From contig NC_081849.1 in assembly GCF_963259705.1 (NCBI RefSeq), positions 54,904,093-54,968,092 on the forward strand: a DNA stretch of 64,000 nucleotides, read 5' to 3'. The position numbers and the translations under genes are program-made. This document shows positions 24,147 to 35,032 of this stretch, piece after piece (position 1 is the first letter of the stretch; every line of letters starts with the position of its first letter). The stretch comes from Myotis daubentonii. Taxonomy: Eukaryota > Chordata > Mammalia > Chiroptera > Vespertilionidae. Below the pieces are notes generated by a model, which saw nothing but the letters and a program-made list of their open reading frames with translations, was not told where the DNA came from and searched no databases.

Positions 24147-24246
24147 TCAATTGGTTGCCTCTTGTACATGCTCCAACTGGGAATTGAACCCGCAACCTTT
24201 TGGTGTATGGGACGACACTCCAACCAACTGAGCCATACCAGCCAGA
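24073..24246 (-). repeat. Ves-related SINE with an expanded (GA)n tract
   Basis: A minus-orientation SINE whose internal purine tract has grown to about 27 GA units (24088-24141). It continues with 'aaacatcaattggttgcctc', 'ttgaacccgcaacctttt' and 'caaccaactgagccatacca'. GCTATT(C/T)AGT(A/G)CTTTTTA at about 24055-24072 and 24247-24264 is a long imperfect target duplication. Confidence 0.93.
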
Positions 24247-24264
24247 GCTATTTAGTGCTTTTTA

Positions 24265-25104
24265 AAAAATTTTGAACATATTTAAACATTACATCAAATT
24301 CAGTATGTTACCTGGTTTTTATGCATGGCCAGTATGAGGTATGAGCAGTGAGGGCTGGATATGGGAAGGTGAATTAATAAGCTTCAGATGCCACAGTTGC
24401 CAGGCCTGGATTCTCAGAGGTAGAGTGCTAGATATTTCTCAAGAGTGCAGACTGTTCAATTGTTATGACAACCCAAGAAAACGTTTTAGAATAAATTCTC
24501 ATCCCTCTTTTATTGTATACTTTTTCATATGCTGTAGATTGTTTAATACATTAATAGATTTCTTGTCTTTGTTATTTTATGCATACATTGAGAGAACCAA
24601 GTGGGACCATCTTTCAAATTCAAATTCAGTCTGCAGGGAAAGACTTGGATACTTCTGTAGGAAGTATGCTGAAAGACTTAATCTGAGGAAATTGCTTGTG
24701 TCAGCAGCTGTCACAAAACATGTGGTCTCTTTTGGAATCTGGAGCAGCTGCCATGCTGAAATATTATTTCTTTTTCAAGGGGAAATAAGGATATCAGTGG
24801 GATTTGTTTTCTTTGAAGTGCTTTAGCCCTTTTATTTCTAATTTCAGATATCAGAAGCCTGTTTGGAATGACTAAACGAGGCAGAGACTAATTCCCTGAG
24901 CCTTTAATATTTGGGTTATTCCCCAGTAGCAGGAATGTTTTAAGCATAACTGGGCGGGGAACATCCATTCATTATGACAGATGCCATAAAGTTCCCAAGG
25001 AAAACACGCTCCAGGCTTATGGAAAGTTACATAAGCTTTTCAGCACAATGATTTATGGGGGGTTTCCTAGAAGGAATGTGGACCCTTCACTCCATCATGT
25101 GACA
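24265..25104. other. Unassigned sequence containing a 161-codon open frame
   Basis: The plus-strand frame at 24341-24826 is one of the longest outside Helitron repeats. The predicted protein has a hydrophobic patch but no recognisable domain. The composition matches the surrounding AT-rich DNA, and no promoter, splice or poly(A) context was identified. It is most likely fortuitous. Confidence 0.35.
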
Positions 25105-25112
25105 CTTTAGAC

Positions 25113-25494
25113 CAGTGGTCGGCAAACCGCAGCTCATGAGCCTCATGTGGCTCTTTGGCCCCTTGAGTGTGGCTCTTCCACAAAATACCACGTGCAGGTG
25201 CGCAGGTACAGTGCGATTGAAACTTCGTGGTCCATGAGCAGAAGTCAGTTTTCGGCCTGGGCGAGTCTATTTTGAAGAAGTGGCGTTAGAAGAAGTGGGG
25301 GTATGTTCCCTGAGGTCGACCCCTCAGATTGAGGATGTTTTTAGCAAGGGCCAGTTTAGAAGTACCCTAATTAAGTTAATAACAATGTACCTACCTATAT
25401 AGTTTAAGTTTAAAAAATTTGGCTCTCAAAAGAAATTTCAATCGTTGTTCTGTTGATCTTTGACTCTGTTGACTAATGAGTTTGCCGACCACTG
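25113..25494. mobile_element. hAT-type non-autonomous element with 8-bp duplication
   Basis: Ends CAGTGGTCGGCAAAC and GTTTGCCGACCACTG form 15-bp perfect inverted repeats. The flanks CTTTAGAC (25105-25112) and CCTTAGAC (25495-25502) match at 7 of 8 positions, the duplication length typical of hAT transposition. The 382-bp interior has no transposase frame. It contains both arms seen separately in the shorter relatives at 18.0, 49.3 and 55.8 kb. Confidence 0.93.
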
Positions 25495-25502
25495 CCTTAG
25501 AC

Positions 25503-25837
25503 CATTTCCTCCAAACTATACCTTGAACAACACATGCTCAGTCCCTCTCAGGTCTCCAAATGGATGCTCTTCTCTCCTGTTACCCACATAGCTTACGGAT
25601 CTCCATCCCTGAAGAAAGGTTTCTCCTTCCTAATTAAGAATGGTTAATTGTGCAAGGGATGTTTTCCCACAAATTCCGATGCCCAGAATTCCTATATTAT
25701 TCTTGCTATTTTGTTTTCACATAATAGATTTATTTTAATATGTATGTCTCTTTCAAATGCTGACCATATATATACTTTATACATATGGACATCTTATCTT
25801 TTCTGAATTAAAAATAGCAGTGTAGTAGGATGCTATG
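25503..25837. other. Unassigned sequence
   Basis: No recognised feature between the two hAT insertions. Confidence 0.45.
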
Positions 25838-25845
25838 GGATAGAG

Positions 25846-26865
25846 CAGTGATTTTCAACCGGTGGGCTGCAAGAATTTTTAAAGCATGAAATACTTGACT
25901 ATTTAATCCGGGGCACTGACCTATTGCCGGGGTCCAGCCCCAGCGGGTCCAGGGGTCCCCAAAGGTGTGGACGGAGTCGGCGAAGAAGGAAGGACACGGA
26001 GACAGTGTTCAGTTGATCAGCAGCCTAGCCAGGATCTCCAGCCCGGATCTCCAGCCAAGTTCTGGTCTGGATCTCCAGAGAGGTTCTGCTCCAGATCTCC
26101 AGCGAGGTTCTGTAGCCATGTTTCCTCGCTAGGTTCTCCAGCCAGGTTCAGTCTGAGATCTCCAGCCAGGTTCGGTCACCAGGTTCTAGTCAGGCTCTTG
26201 CCAACCTCTGCAGTCAGGTTCAGTCCAGGATCCCTTGCCATGTTCTCTCCAGCGAAGTTCTTCTGTCTCTAGGCTCCGTGTAGGTTCTGTCTTCTTGATT
26301 CTGGTGTAAGTTCTGTGTTCTAAGTTCTGAGTGTTTCTGTCTTGTTACAACTGTATTTATACCAGTTGATTCAATCCTATCAATCTCTATTACAAAGGTT
26401 AGGGCGTTTCTTATCTCCATTCCAGGGAGAAAAGATTATGTAGTTTAAGCATGATTGTTCATAGTTAAAGGGATTAATTACCCACCTGGCACTTAGTTGA
26501 GGGGTTTTATTCCCTCCCTAACTTCAGGGGAAAATCCCTACCTGGGGAAAACAACCTTTCTCAGAGACCTTGGTTAAAACACATAGTGCCAAGAAGGTGA
26601 GCAAACATATTAAGAACAGTATGCCATATATGCCAGGTCCCTTGAAACAGCAAGCATGGACCGGCTCCCGGCAACCTATTTTCCCTTAGGTTGTCAAATT
26701 AAAAAATGACAATAGCCAACACAACAATAGCCTCCAGTGTGAATGAATAAAAATTAGATCTACTTTTTTTTGTCAGATCGGCAAAAAATATATCTTTTGG
26801 TGTGCTACAGAATTTTAGTAATTAGTCCATGTGTGCCATGAGATGGAAAAATTTGAAAATTGCTG
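25846..26865. mobile_element. hAT-type element interrupted by a solo LTR
   Basis: Left end CAGTGATTTTCAACC pairs with right end TTGAAAATTGCTG. The flanks GGATAGAG (25838-25845) and AGATAGAG (26866-26873) match at 7 of 8. The outer parts, including 'ggtgggctgcaagaattttt' and 'gtgtgctacagaattttagtaattagtcc', are non-coding. Without the LTR and one ACCTAT the element is about 265 bp. The ends differ from the GGTCGGCAAAC and SPIN families, so this is a separate hAT lineage. Confidence 0.88.
25925..26673. mobile_element. Solo endogenous-retrovirus LTR
   Basis: A 749-bp segment starts TGCCGGGG, ends CCCGGCA (TG...CA termini with a 6-bp inverted repeat) and is flanked by the perfect 6-bp duplication ACCTAT at 25919-25924 and 26674-26679. 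Six-base duplications are typical of class II (beta-retrovirus-like) ERVs. No internal viral genes remain, so it is a solo LTR. Its first third holds degenerate repeats of a 'gatctccagc-aggttctg' unit. A 101-codon open frame across these is not a viral protein. Orientation is not certain. Confidence 0.9.
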
Positions 26866-26959
26866 AGATAGAGGTCAGAGGACCTGCCTTTTGATTCACT
26901 TCATGACCCAAGCTCATGGCAGAACATGGCATGCGATGGGCTGTGTGTTGGCACATCTA

Positions 26960-27150
26960 GAAGAGTCTGAGAATGTAATTGTTAAGGATACAGGTTTGCT
27001 AATGTCATATACCAGAATTTTAGTGACCTCAGGCATGTTCCTAACCCCTGTAACTTCTTACCAGTCTGCAAAATGGGGGGAGTGATGGTGCCTTCTTTGG
27101 AGGAACATTGTGAGGGTGAGTGCATCATGCTTATTACTATTAATGAAAGT
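26960..27150 (+). repeat. MIR SINE fragment, sense
   Basis: 'agtgacctcaggcatgttcctaacccctgtaact...cagtctgcaaaatggggggagtgatggtgcc...gaacattgtgagggtgag' follows MIR order (GTGACCTTGGGCAAGT-ACTTAACCTCT..., ...TGTAAAATGGGG-ATAAT). Confidence 0.72.
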
Positions 27151-28159
27151 ATTCATATGAATTCAGGTCAGTGAAAAATTCTCCTCAAACTCTGTAACAC
27201 TCAACAGTATAAGCAAGTAAATGTTGCCACGCTAGAAGAAAAAGGAAAATTGATGACATAACCATAGTGACTTGTGTTAGAAGGAAATTTTTGAAAATAA
27301 GAAAATGTGGAGTAAACTCCAATATATTTGAATCCATATGGAAATCCATTTTTTTAACATTTTGTAAAATATAAAATGACATGTAAATGTTTGTTGTTTT
27401 CATGCTCACCTTCACTATCACTGCTTCCAACAAAAAGTCCATGGAAAAGATGTCAAGAAATGCACAAGAAGTAAGAACAGAAAGGCTGAACCAAAGGGAG
27501 GTGGATATAAAAGAATAGCAAGTATTTAATATCAGACACATGAAGTAATATGAGAACAAAAATGGTGATTGCCTCACTAGGAACATATTTGTTCATTCAT
27601 ACAACACTGTTGAATAGTCTCTGTAAAAATACCCAAATTGTTCCAAATGCTAAAATTGTATTGAAAAATGAGAGGGTGAGAAAAAAAGAGCAGGAAACTT
27701 AGAATTCTGGGGAAAAACTTCTTCCAAACTTGCATTATTTTAGAAAAATAAAGAGATGGTGATTGAAATAAATGACCAATGATGTAAATGACAGAGCTGC
27801 TGTCTCTTGGGTGACTCTGAGAGAAGAAAGAATCAGGAAAAACACAAAAAGAAAAAGGGGGAAGGATGAAAGAAAAATAAAACCTCTTGCAGTGTTAAGT
27901 AAGCAAATTTGATCAAGCTGAAGTGGCTGCTGGGAAGGGAGGAGAGCGGTTCCTTCTGTAAAATGAAATAGGAAGTGGCTGGTGTGCATTTTTAGAAAAG
28001 CAATCCCAGTATTCCATTGGCCTCTTAGAGCTCAAAATTACCCATGAAGCATATGGGCCCTAAATATAGCCCACCGCCTCCATGCAAGAACATCGGTTGT
28101 TTTGACATTTTACCTGAGAAAGGGGCATACCTCTCATTGTACCAGTTAATTAGCAGTGG
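27151..28159. other. Unassigned sequence, about 1 kb
   Basis: AT-rich. The minus-strand frame of 133 codons at 27185-27586 is hydrophobic because of T-rich DNA and shows no domain. Confidence 0.4.
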
Positions 28160-28300
28160 CACACTTTCATTCAATAATCATTTCTCATAGCCATTATGCA
28201 CTGAACACTGTTCAAGACACTCACACTTTGGCTGATAAGGAATAAAACAGAAAGTTGACACAACTTGTCTAATCTTGAGGAGCCCAAGTGCCTAGTAGGT
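28160..28300 (-). repeat. L2 3'-end fragment, antisense
   Basis: 'tttcattcaataatcatttctcatagccattatgcactgaacactgttcaagacactc...ctgataaggaataaaacag' follows antisense L2 order (TTCATTCA-CAAATATTTATTGAGC...GCACTGTTCTAGG...). Confidence 0.6.
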
Positions 28301-29490
28301 CAACCAAGGGTGTAGACAACTGATTGCTTGGCTGGGCCAGTGTGATAAGAGCTGTCACAGGAGCACTCGTTAGAGTACTAAGCACACAGAGGAGGACAGA
28401 AGTGATGGACTGCTCACAGGGTTGTCAGCAAAGGCTCCTTTTGAAAATACATCCAAACTCTTTTCTGTCCCGGGATAGAGTTTCCCAGAACTTGAGCTGG
28501 GAGAATTTAGCTTTGGTTCAGAGTGCATGTCATTTTTTTTGCTAAGATAGAGGCAGGTGCTCTGTATCCAAAGACTGTATTCCATGCAAAAGTTCCCACC
28601 ACCCGTTTTTCAACTTTACTCATTAAGAAACACTTGCAAAGATGATCCACTCAAGGCAGGATGGAATCTAAATAGTCAGTATCTCCTCTCCATTAAGGTG
28701 AAAGAGAAAAATGCCTTTAAGGCCAAATAAAGGCTAAAAAGGTGACTCTTTCAAGACATAGGGAAATGGCACTTACACACATCACTCCTGTGCTTTTGTT
28801 TGGTATATGTACCCAAATAAAGGCATTTGGGGTTCATTCAAACATGGGCATATTTCTTTCATATGTGACCCACAGAAACAAGTAAGTTTCCTATGTCTGC
28901 CTCAAGCTATGTTTTAGAAATAACACTCTTCTAGTTTACTTATTTTGTGGGTTTTGGCAAAAAGCTATTATATAGGGAGAAAAGTCAAAGAAGTCCTGTA
29001 AACATGGTGTAACTTTTCAAGGATTGTAAATTTTAAAACTACAGTTGTGTGAGGCAACAATATATCAATACATATATGTGCATTTATACAAACTGTGGCA
29101 CAGAATATAGTATGCAAAATTCTCATTCACTTGAAAGCTATCAAATAACAAAGTTTGAGCTTATAACAGTCTGCTTCAGGATGGACCATTCAACACCCTG
29201 TGGCTCACTTATTTATCTCTTCCACAGGCCTTTGGGATACTCACTTTAGTAGGAAATACTGAGAAAAATGGATGGAACACATTGCTTGCTCCTCGCACCT
29301 TGGAGAGAGTTGTAGTTCTGCCCCTTGCATTTTCTTAAACTTTTGACATTTCCTACAGTTAGAAAACGAAGGAGGGATATGGGGGAAGAAATGGACAGAA
29401 AGAAGACTGAAGTCACATGCTGGGGCCCTGTCTTTTAAAAAATGTTTATTTTACTACTCAGCCTCTTTAATTTGTTTTTTTTTTTATTTT
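28301..29490. other. Unassigned sequence, about 1.2 kb
   Basis: No recognised repeat or exon. Confidence 0.4.
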
Positions 29491-29878
29491 GTAAGAACAA
29501 TTAACATGATCTCTAGTCTCATAATGATATTTAAGTCTACAATACAACATTGCTACTATAGAAACAATATTAATAAGTTCAGATCTCTAGAATTTACTAA
29601 TCTTGCGTAACTGAAATTTTATGCACATTGATTAACAACTCTTTCACCCCAGCCCTTGGCAACCACCATTCGCTTCTTTTCTTCTATAAATACTCTGCTT
29701 TGGTGGAAATTTTTGAGAAAAATTGATATACCCATTTTCCTTTCTGCTTCTAGGGGTCTATTTTAGTTACCTCATGCAGTATTTGTCCTTCTGTGACTCA
29801 CTTATTTCACTTATATAATGTCCTCCAGGTTCATCCATGTTGTCTTGTGTGGCAGAATTTACTTTTTTAAAGGTGGAA

Positions 29879-30400
29879 CTAGAGGCTCAGTGCACGAAAT
29901 TTGTGCATGGGGGGGTCCCCTCAGCCCAGCCTGCACCCTCTCCAATCTGGGACCCCTCGGGGGATGCCCAACTGCTGGTTTAGGCTCGATCCTGGGAATC
30001 GAGCCTAAACCGGCAGTCGGACATCCTTCTCACAATCTGGGACAGCTGGCTCCTAACTGCCTGATCACCCCTAACTGCCCCCCCCGCCAGCCTGATCACC
30101 CTTAAATGCCTCTGCCTGCCAGCCTGATCACCCCTAACTGCCCCCTCCTGCTGGCCTGGTCGCCCCCAACTGCCCCCCTGATGGCATAGTTTCCTCAAAC
30201 TGCCCCCCCACACCCTGCTGGCCTGGTCGCCCTTACTGCCCCCTGCCAGTCTGGTTGCCCCTTACTGCCCTCCACACTGGCCTGGTTGCCCACAACTGCC
30301 CCCCATTGCTGGCCTGGTCGCCCTATGCAGCCTGCTAGTTGTTACTGTTACTGTGACAGCATCCTGGACAATTTGCATATTCCTCTATTATTAGTATAGA
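29879..30400 (-). mobile_element. Non-autonomous Helitron inside an old L1
   Basis: On the minus strand it starts TCTATACTAATAATAGAGGA (complement ending at 30400, host T at 30401) and ends CTAG (plus 29879-29882, host A at 29878) with hairpin GTGCACGAAATTTGTGCA. The interior carries a run of about ten degenerate short repeats of the 'ctggcctggtcgcccctaactgccccc' type (30055-30310), which is a minisatellite. Octamer ATTTGCAT lies close to the 5' end. Confidence 0.92.
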
Positions 30401-30892
30401 TAATGTTCCATTGTATAAATACACAACATTTTCTTAATCCACTCATCTGTTTAAGGACATTGAGGTTGTGTCCACATCTTAGCTATTGGGAATGGTTCTA
30501 CAATGCACATAGCAATGCTATATCTCTTTGAGATCCTGATTTCAATATTTTTTTTTAAAAAATAAATACTCAGAAGTGGGATTATTGAATACTAAGGTTG
30601 TTCTATTTTTAAATTTTTGAGGAACCTTCTTACTGTTTTCCACATCAGCTGCACTATTCTGCATCCTTGCCAATACTGTGTAAGGGTTTCAAATTTCTCT
30701 ACATTCTCACCAAAACTTGTCTTTTGTTATTTTGATAATAGGTATTCTAAGAGGTATGACATGATACCTCATTGCAGTTTTCATTTGCATTTCCCTGATG
30801 ATTAGTAATATTGAGCATCTTTTAATATACTGCACTTGTTGACGATTCATATATTGTCTTTGGATAAATGTCTATTGAAGTCCTTAGCCCAC

Positions 30893-31680
30893 TTTTTTTT
30901 TTTTTTAACTTTACTCAGCATTTTACTTCCCTTATCACATTGTTAGGTTTATTTTTATTTTTTAAAATTATTTATTGTTTAAAATATCACACATAGTATT
31001 ACACATGTCTCCCTTTTCCCCCATTGACCTCTCCCTGGCCACCCCCTCCCCTCCTCCCACCCTGCCTTCCCTCTTGAAGGTCTGATGGTTTGATGGCCTG
31101 ATCAATGCTTCTCTGTCTCTGGATCTATTTTTGTTCATCAGTTTATGTTGTTCATTATATTCCACAAATGAGTGAGATCATGTGATAGTTATCTTTCTCT
31201 GACTGGCTTATTTCGCTTAGCATAATCCTCTCCATGTCCATCCATGCTGTTGCGAATGGTAAGAGTTCATTCTTTTTTACAGCAGTGTAGTATTCCATTG
31301 TTTAGATGTACCACAGTTTTCTAATCCACTCATCTGCTGATGGGCACTTAGGCTGTTTCCAAATCTTAGCTATGGTAAATTGTGCTGCTATGAACATAGG
31401 TGTATATGTCCTTTCTGATTGGTGTTACTGATTTCTTGGGATATATTCCTAGAAGTGGGATCACTGGGTCAAATGGGAATTCCATTTTTAATTTTTTGAG
31501 GAAAATCCATACTGTTTTTCACAGTGGCTGCACCAGTCTGCATTCCCACCAGCAGTGCAAGAGGGTTTCTTTTTCTCCACATCTTCACCAGCACTTGTTG
31601 TTTGTTGATTTGTTGATGATAGCCATTCTGACAGGTGTGAGATGGTACCTCATTGTCGTTTTGATTTGCATCTGTTGGAT
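30893..31680 (-). mobile_element. Younger 5'-truncated L1, antisense, inside an older L1
   Basis: Poly-T (the complement of the poly-A tail) starts at about 30893 and the L1 3' region continues to 31680 ('cactgggtcaaatgggaatt', 'gtggctgcaccagtctgcattcccaccagcagtgc', 'tgagatggtacctcattgtc'). TTAGCCCAC occurs at 30884-30892 and 31681-31689 and is the target duplication. The copy is 788 bp, severely 5'-truncated, and less diverged than the host L1. A 94-codon frame at 31400-31684 is antisense and not a gene. Confidence 0.92.
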
Positions 31681-31743
31681 TTAGCCCACTTTTAAAATAG
31701 TTTATTTATCATTTTTGTTATTGTATTGTAGGAGTTCCTTATA

Positions 31744-31872
31744 CAAAGTTGGGAAAAGTAGGTTTATAGATTTGAGTACATGAAACAGAATTTATTTTTA
31801 TGTTATTGTTATTTATTAATTATTGTATTATTTTCCATCTGGACAACTGTAAATCTAATTTTGCCCACCCTG
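31744..31872. mobile_element. Mariner-type MITE, 129 bp, inside an old L1
   Basis: Left end CAAAGTTGGGAAAAGTAGG pairs with right end 'ctaattttgcccaccctg', with TA on both sides (31742-31743 and 31873-31874). The same family as the split copy at 15998-17282. L1 sequence continues across it ('gagttccttata | ttttagatattagccct'), confirming insertion. Confidence 0.86.
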
Positions 31873-32162
31873 TATTTTAGATATTAGCCCTTTATCAGAT
31901 ATATGGCTTTTAAATATTTTTTCCCATTCTGCACTGTGCCTTTTCACTCTGTTTATTGTTTTCTTTGCTGTGCAGAAGCTTTTCAGTTCTTAGTGCCACT
32001 TGTCTAATTTTGCATTTTTTTTTTTTTACCAGTGGCTGGAGTCCTGTCTTATATTTTGAAAATCTTTCACCCAATTGAAACATTAAAAACTTACTTAAAC
32101 AGATGGATAAACAAAATCAGTTAACAAACATTCAACAACAAATCTGCCTGTTATATTATTGA

Positions 32163-32518
32163 CTAGAGGCCCAAGTACACAAAAATTTGTGCACTGGCAG
32201 GGGGGTGTCCCTCAGCCCGACCTGTGCCCTTTCACAGTCTGGGACCCCTCGGGAGATAACCATCTGCTGGCTTAGGCTCACTCTCCGAGTGGCAGATGGC
32301 AGGCCCGATCCCACGGTGCCTGCCCTGTCTCCCCGGGTCACACATGGCAGGCCCGATCCTGGGGTTGGGGTGGGCGGCAGATGGTTCTGCCCCGCCCCAC
32401 CTGCAGTATGCAAATTTAACAGCCATCTTTGTTGGGTTAATTTGCATACTCTTCTGATTGGGTGATGGGTGTAGCGAAGGTACGGTCAATTAGCATCTTT
32501 GTCTTTTATTAGTGTAGA
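32163..32518 (-). mobile_element. Non-autonomous Helitron
   Basis: On the minus strand it starts TCTACACTAATAAAAGACAA (complement ending at 32518, host T at 32519) and ends CTAG (plus 32163-32166, host A at 32162), with the hairpin GTACACAAAAATTTGTGCAC. Its 5' region carries a CCAAT motif and an inverted repeat with an octamer on both sides (TATGCAAATTT at 32407 and AATTTGCATA at 32440) around an AAGATGGC motif. Confidence 0.93.
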
Positions 32519-33802
32519 TGAGAAAACAAGTGACATTTTAAATAAAAAAATATCTTCCATTCTCAGAAGTGGCAAGAAATATTTTGAACATAAGAAAAAT
32601 GAGAACAGTGGAAATTGCCATTTCCCATTCTAGAGCATTTTCTTAGGACCAGTATCTTATTTACAGCTACTTGGTAAAAGGGAGAGCTTTTCTAATTCAA
32701 AAAATTTTTGTTTGGATTTCAAGTACTATATACCATGTTTTGCAGGATAATAGGGAAATAGGCAGGCACTGTGAATAGAAAACAAACAAAAGAACCTCAA
32801 CTATGTAAAGTAGAATTAATTTCTGGAGTAAGAATTTTATAAATGTTTAACTCAGGAAAAAGGGCTAGAGAGCCTATTAATATAATTGTGACATGTTGAT
32901 AATGACCACAACTATAAAAAAGATTTTATTCAATTATGTAGCTTTAGGCATTAATTTTAAAAGAGAAAGCTTGCTCTCATCACATACAGAATGAAGAAAT
33001 CATTGAGACAAACTCATTTCCACATTGCTGACTATACTACATTAAAAACCAAAGTAGGATAATTCATTAATTTATAATTTTACTAAATAACCATAAACTC
33101 TATTTGAGTGGCTATTCAAATATTTGGAAAACAGCATATTTCTCAAGACTTTCTCAAGTTATTTCTTTTGATATTAACCTTGGTTTTTGCCAAGTTGGAA
33201 AAATAAGCCAAATAAATGGAAAACTGAATGTGCATCACTGTCACACTGAGATATCACATGTCCTGGTTATTGGTATATTTATTTATTGTGAGGTAAAAGA
33301 AACAAAAAAGACCAGCTCATTTAAGCTGATAAGGCATATTTTTCTTCTATAGTTATGAATGGGCATTTTAGGAGCTTATGACTTTAAAATCTTTTGGAAT
33401 TATATATGATTGTACTTCTTACTTGAGACTTTTGAAATAATTGAATACTAAACATGGGCATTTTAGCTTTTCAAATCAGAATTGCAAAACATTGTTTATA
33501 AAATTGCTATATTAATGGGCAAAAGGCAAAACAAAAATTTTAACCATGTCCTTAGATGCACCTAATAAAGGAAAGGAAAGGTCCCTTAAAAAGAGGAGAG
33601 AAAACCTAAAGCAAAACTTTCCCACTATAGCCCAGGGAAGGAAGATCGGCTTAGCATATTCTCACCTCTATCACTGTAGCCAGGTTACCTGCCTAAGGCA
33701 GCTAATCATTTTCACTCCAGGTGAGCTGGTGGCAGGTGGCTGAAGAAAAGCTTGTTCCAAGAGTTTCCACTGAGAGAAACCAGGTTAAAGAAAAGCATGT
33801 CA
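32519..33802. other. Unassigned sequence, about 1.3 kb
   Basis: AT-rich DNA with no recognised repeat or exon. Confidence 0.4.
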
Positions 33803-33996
33803 TCTCATATATAAAAGACCCGTGGTCGTCACGCTGTCACGCCGTCACCACCAAACGAGCAGCGGCTCTCGTGGCAGATGGGGCGGGGCACGCGCTACTA
33901 GTGGCCAAGAGCTACAGAGGCATTGGGTGGGGTGGCCAGCTGAGGCAAGCGGAAGCGAGCTACTTGTGCACAATTTTGTGTGTGCTGGGCCTCTAG
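33803..33996 (+). mobile_element. Short non-autonomous Helitron
   Basis: Starts TCTCATATATAAAAGACCCG after host A (33802) and ends CTAG (33993-33996) before host T, with the hairpin GTGCACAATTTTGTGTGTGC. The 194-bp interior ('gtcgtcacgctgtcacgccgtcacc') has a different sequence from the other copies, so this is another subfamily. Confidence 0.9.
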
Positions 33997-34123
33997 TTTA
34001 ATAATACAGAACCCAGTAACCCAGTGTGTTTCCTAGCTGGACTTTTCTTTTTATGAATAAAAATATACACACATATATATAGCTACTAGTATCACTCTCT
34101 ATATATGTACAGTGTACAACATG

Positions 34124-34168
<45 letters not shown>
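34124..34168. repeat. (AT)n microsatellite, left part
   Basis: About 20 AT units. The tract appears to continue as (TA)n at 35917, on the far side of the Helitron cluster, so the cluster probably sits inside it. Confidence 0.95.
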
Positions 34169-34171
<3 letters not shown>

Positions 34172-34479
34172 CTAGTGCACGACATTCATGCACTTGTGTG
34201 TGTGGGGGGGGTCCCTCAGCCTGTGCCATCTCACAGTCTGGGAGCCCAACTGACAGCTTAGCAGTTGGATCTCTTTAGTGCTGCCACGGAGGTGGGCTGC
34301 TGCACTTGCCAGCAGTCATCCCGGCTTGTGGCTGAGCTGTGCTCCCCCTGTGAGAGCACACTGACCATCAGTGGGCACCTTCTGCATTGAGTGTCTGCCC
34401 CTGGTGGTCAGTGTGCATCATAGTGACCTGTTGTTCTGCTGTTCGGTCAATTTGCATATTACCCTTTTATTATATAGAA
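34169..34479 (-). mobile_element. Helitron with damaged 3' end
   Basis: On the minus strand it starts TTCTATATAATAAAAGGGTA (complement ending at 34479) and carries the '...ctgaccaccagtgg' / 'cccctggtggtcag' inverted motif pair and hairpin GTGCACGACATTCATGCAC. The CTAG terminus expected at the left is replaced by AT-repeat sequence, leaving only '...ggcctagtgcac'. Its 5' end faces the 5' end of the next Helitron across only four bases. Confidence 0.87.
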
Positions 34480-34483
34480 TATA

Positions 34484-35032
34484 TCCTATCTAATAAAAGA
34501 GAAAGATGGTAATTGGCGTACGACCGCTACCCTTCCCATTGGCTAATCAGGGAGACATGCAAATTAACTGTCAGCCAAGATGGCAGCCGGCAGCCAGGCA
34601 GCTGATGCGAACAGGGAGGCTTGCTTGCTTGCTTCAGTGACGGAGGACTCCAACGTTCCCTGCCTGACTTGCTGGCCTCTCAGCTGCAACTCTAAGCAAC
34701 TATGTTGCAAATATAGAAGCTAAAAAACCCCCAGAAACCTGCTTTACTCAGCTGGGCTTCAGCCAGCCAGATCACAACATTGTATCAAATACAGATGGTA
34801 AACAAAGGCCAGAAACCTGTTTTCAGCAGCCGAGGCCTCAGAGCTAAAGCTGGCCCAGAATAAAAAAAAAAGAAAAAAAGGAGTGGTTGGGAGCTTCAGT
34901 CACCCGTCAGCCTGAAAACGGCCTTCAGCCCCTCAGCCAGACTGGCCAGGCACCCCAGTGGGAACCCCCACCCTGATCCAGGACATCCTTCAGGGCAAAC
35001 CAGCCAGCCCCCACCCGTGCACCAGGCCTCTA
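34484..35032 (+). mobile_element. Helitron, upstream half of a composite
   Basis: Starts TCCTATCTAATAAAAGAGAA after host A (34483). It continues with CCATTGGCTAATCAG, octamer ATGCAAAT (34558) and CCAAGATGGC (34576), then '...cccgtgcaccaggcctcta'. It passes directly into TTCTATATAG with no CTAG and no host DNA. The same order, content and junction occur on the opposite strand at 16068-17228. Confidence 0.9.

Larger units (their letters stand above)
29497..32080 (-). repeat. Old L1 3' region, antisense, split by three insertions
   Basis: Antisense L1 fragment recognised by 'ttggcaaccaccattcgctt', 'gtgactcacttatttcactt', 'cctccaggttcatccatgtt', 'taaatttttgaggaaccttc', 'catttgcatttccctgatga' and 'atattagccctttatcagat'. 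It is interrupted by a Helitron (29879-30400), a younger L1 (30893-31680) and a mariner MITE (31744-31872), and resumes in register after each. A homologous fragment lies at 36000-36380. Outer ends are approximate and no ORF is intact. Confidence 0.88.

Noticed and set aside
24341..24826. 161-codon plus-strand frame outside bat-specific repeats
   Set aside because: There is no recognisable domain, no splice or promoter context, and base composition like the surroundings. It was kept only as a note within an unassigned interval. A cross-species alignment with a dN/dS test would settle it.
25925..26673. Possible retroviral gene remnant in the LTR
   Set aside because: Only one LTR-length unit with an ACCTAT duplication is present. 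The open frame there is produced by the 'gatctccagc' repeats and has no viral domain.
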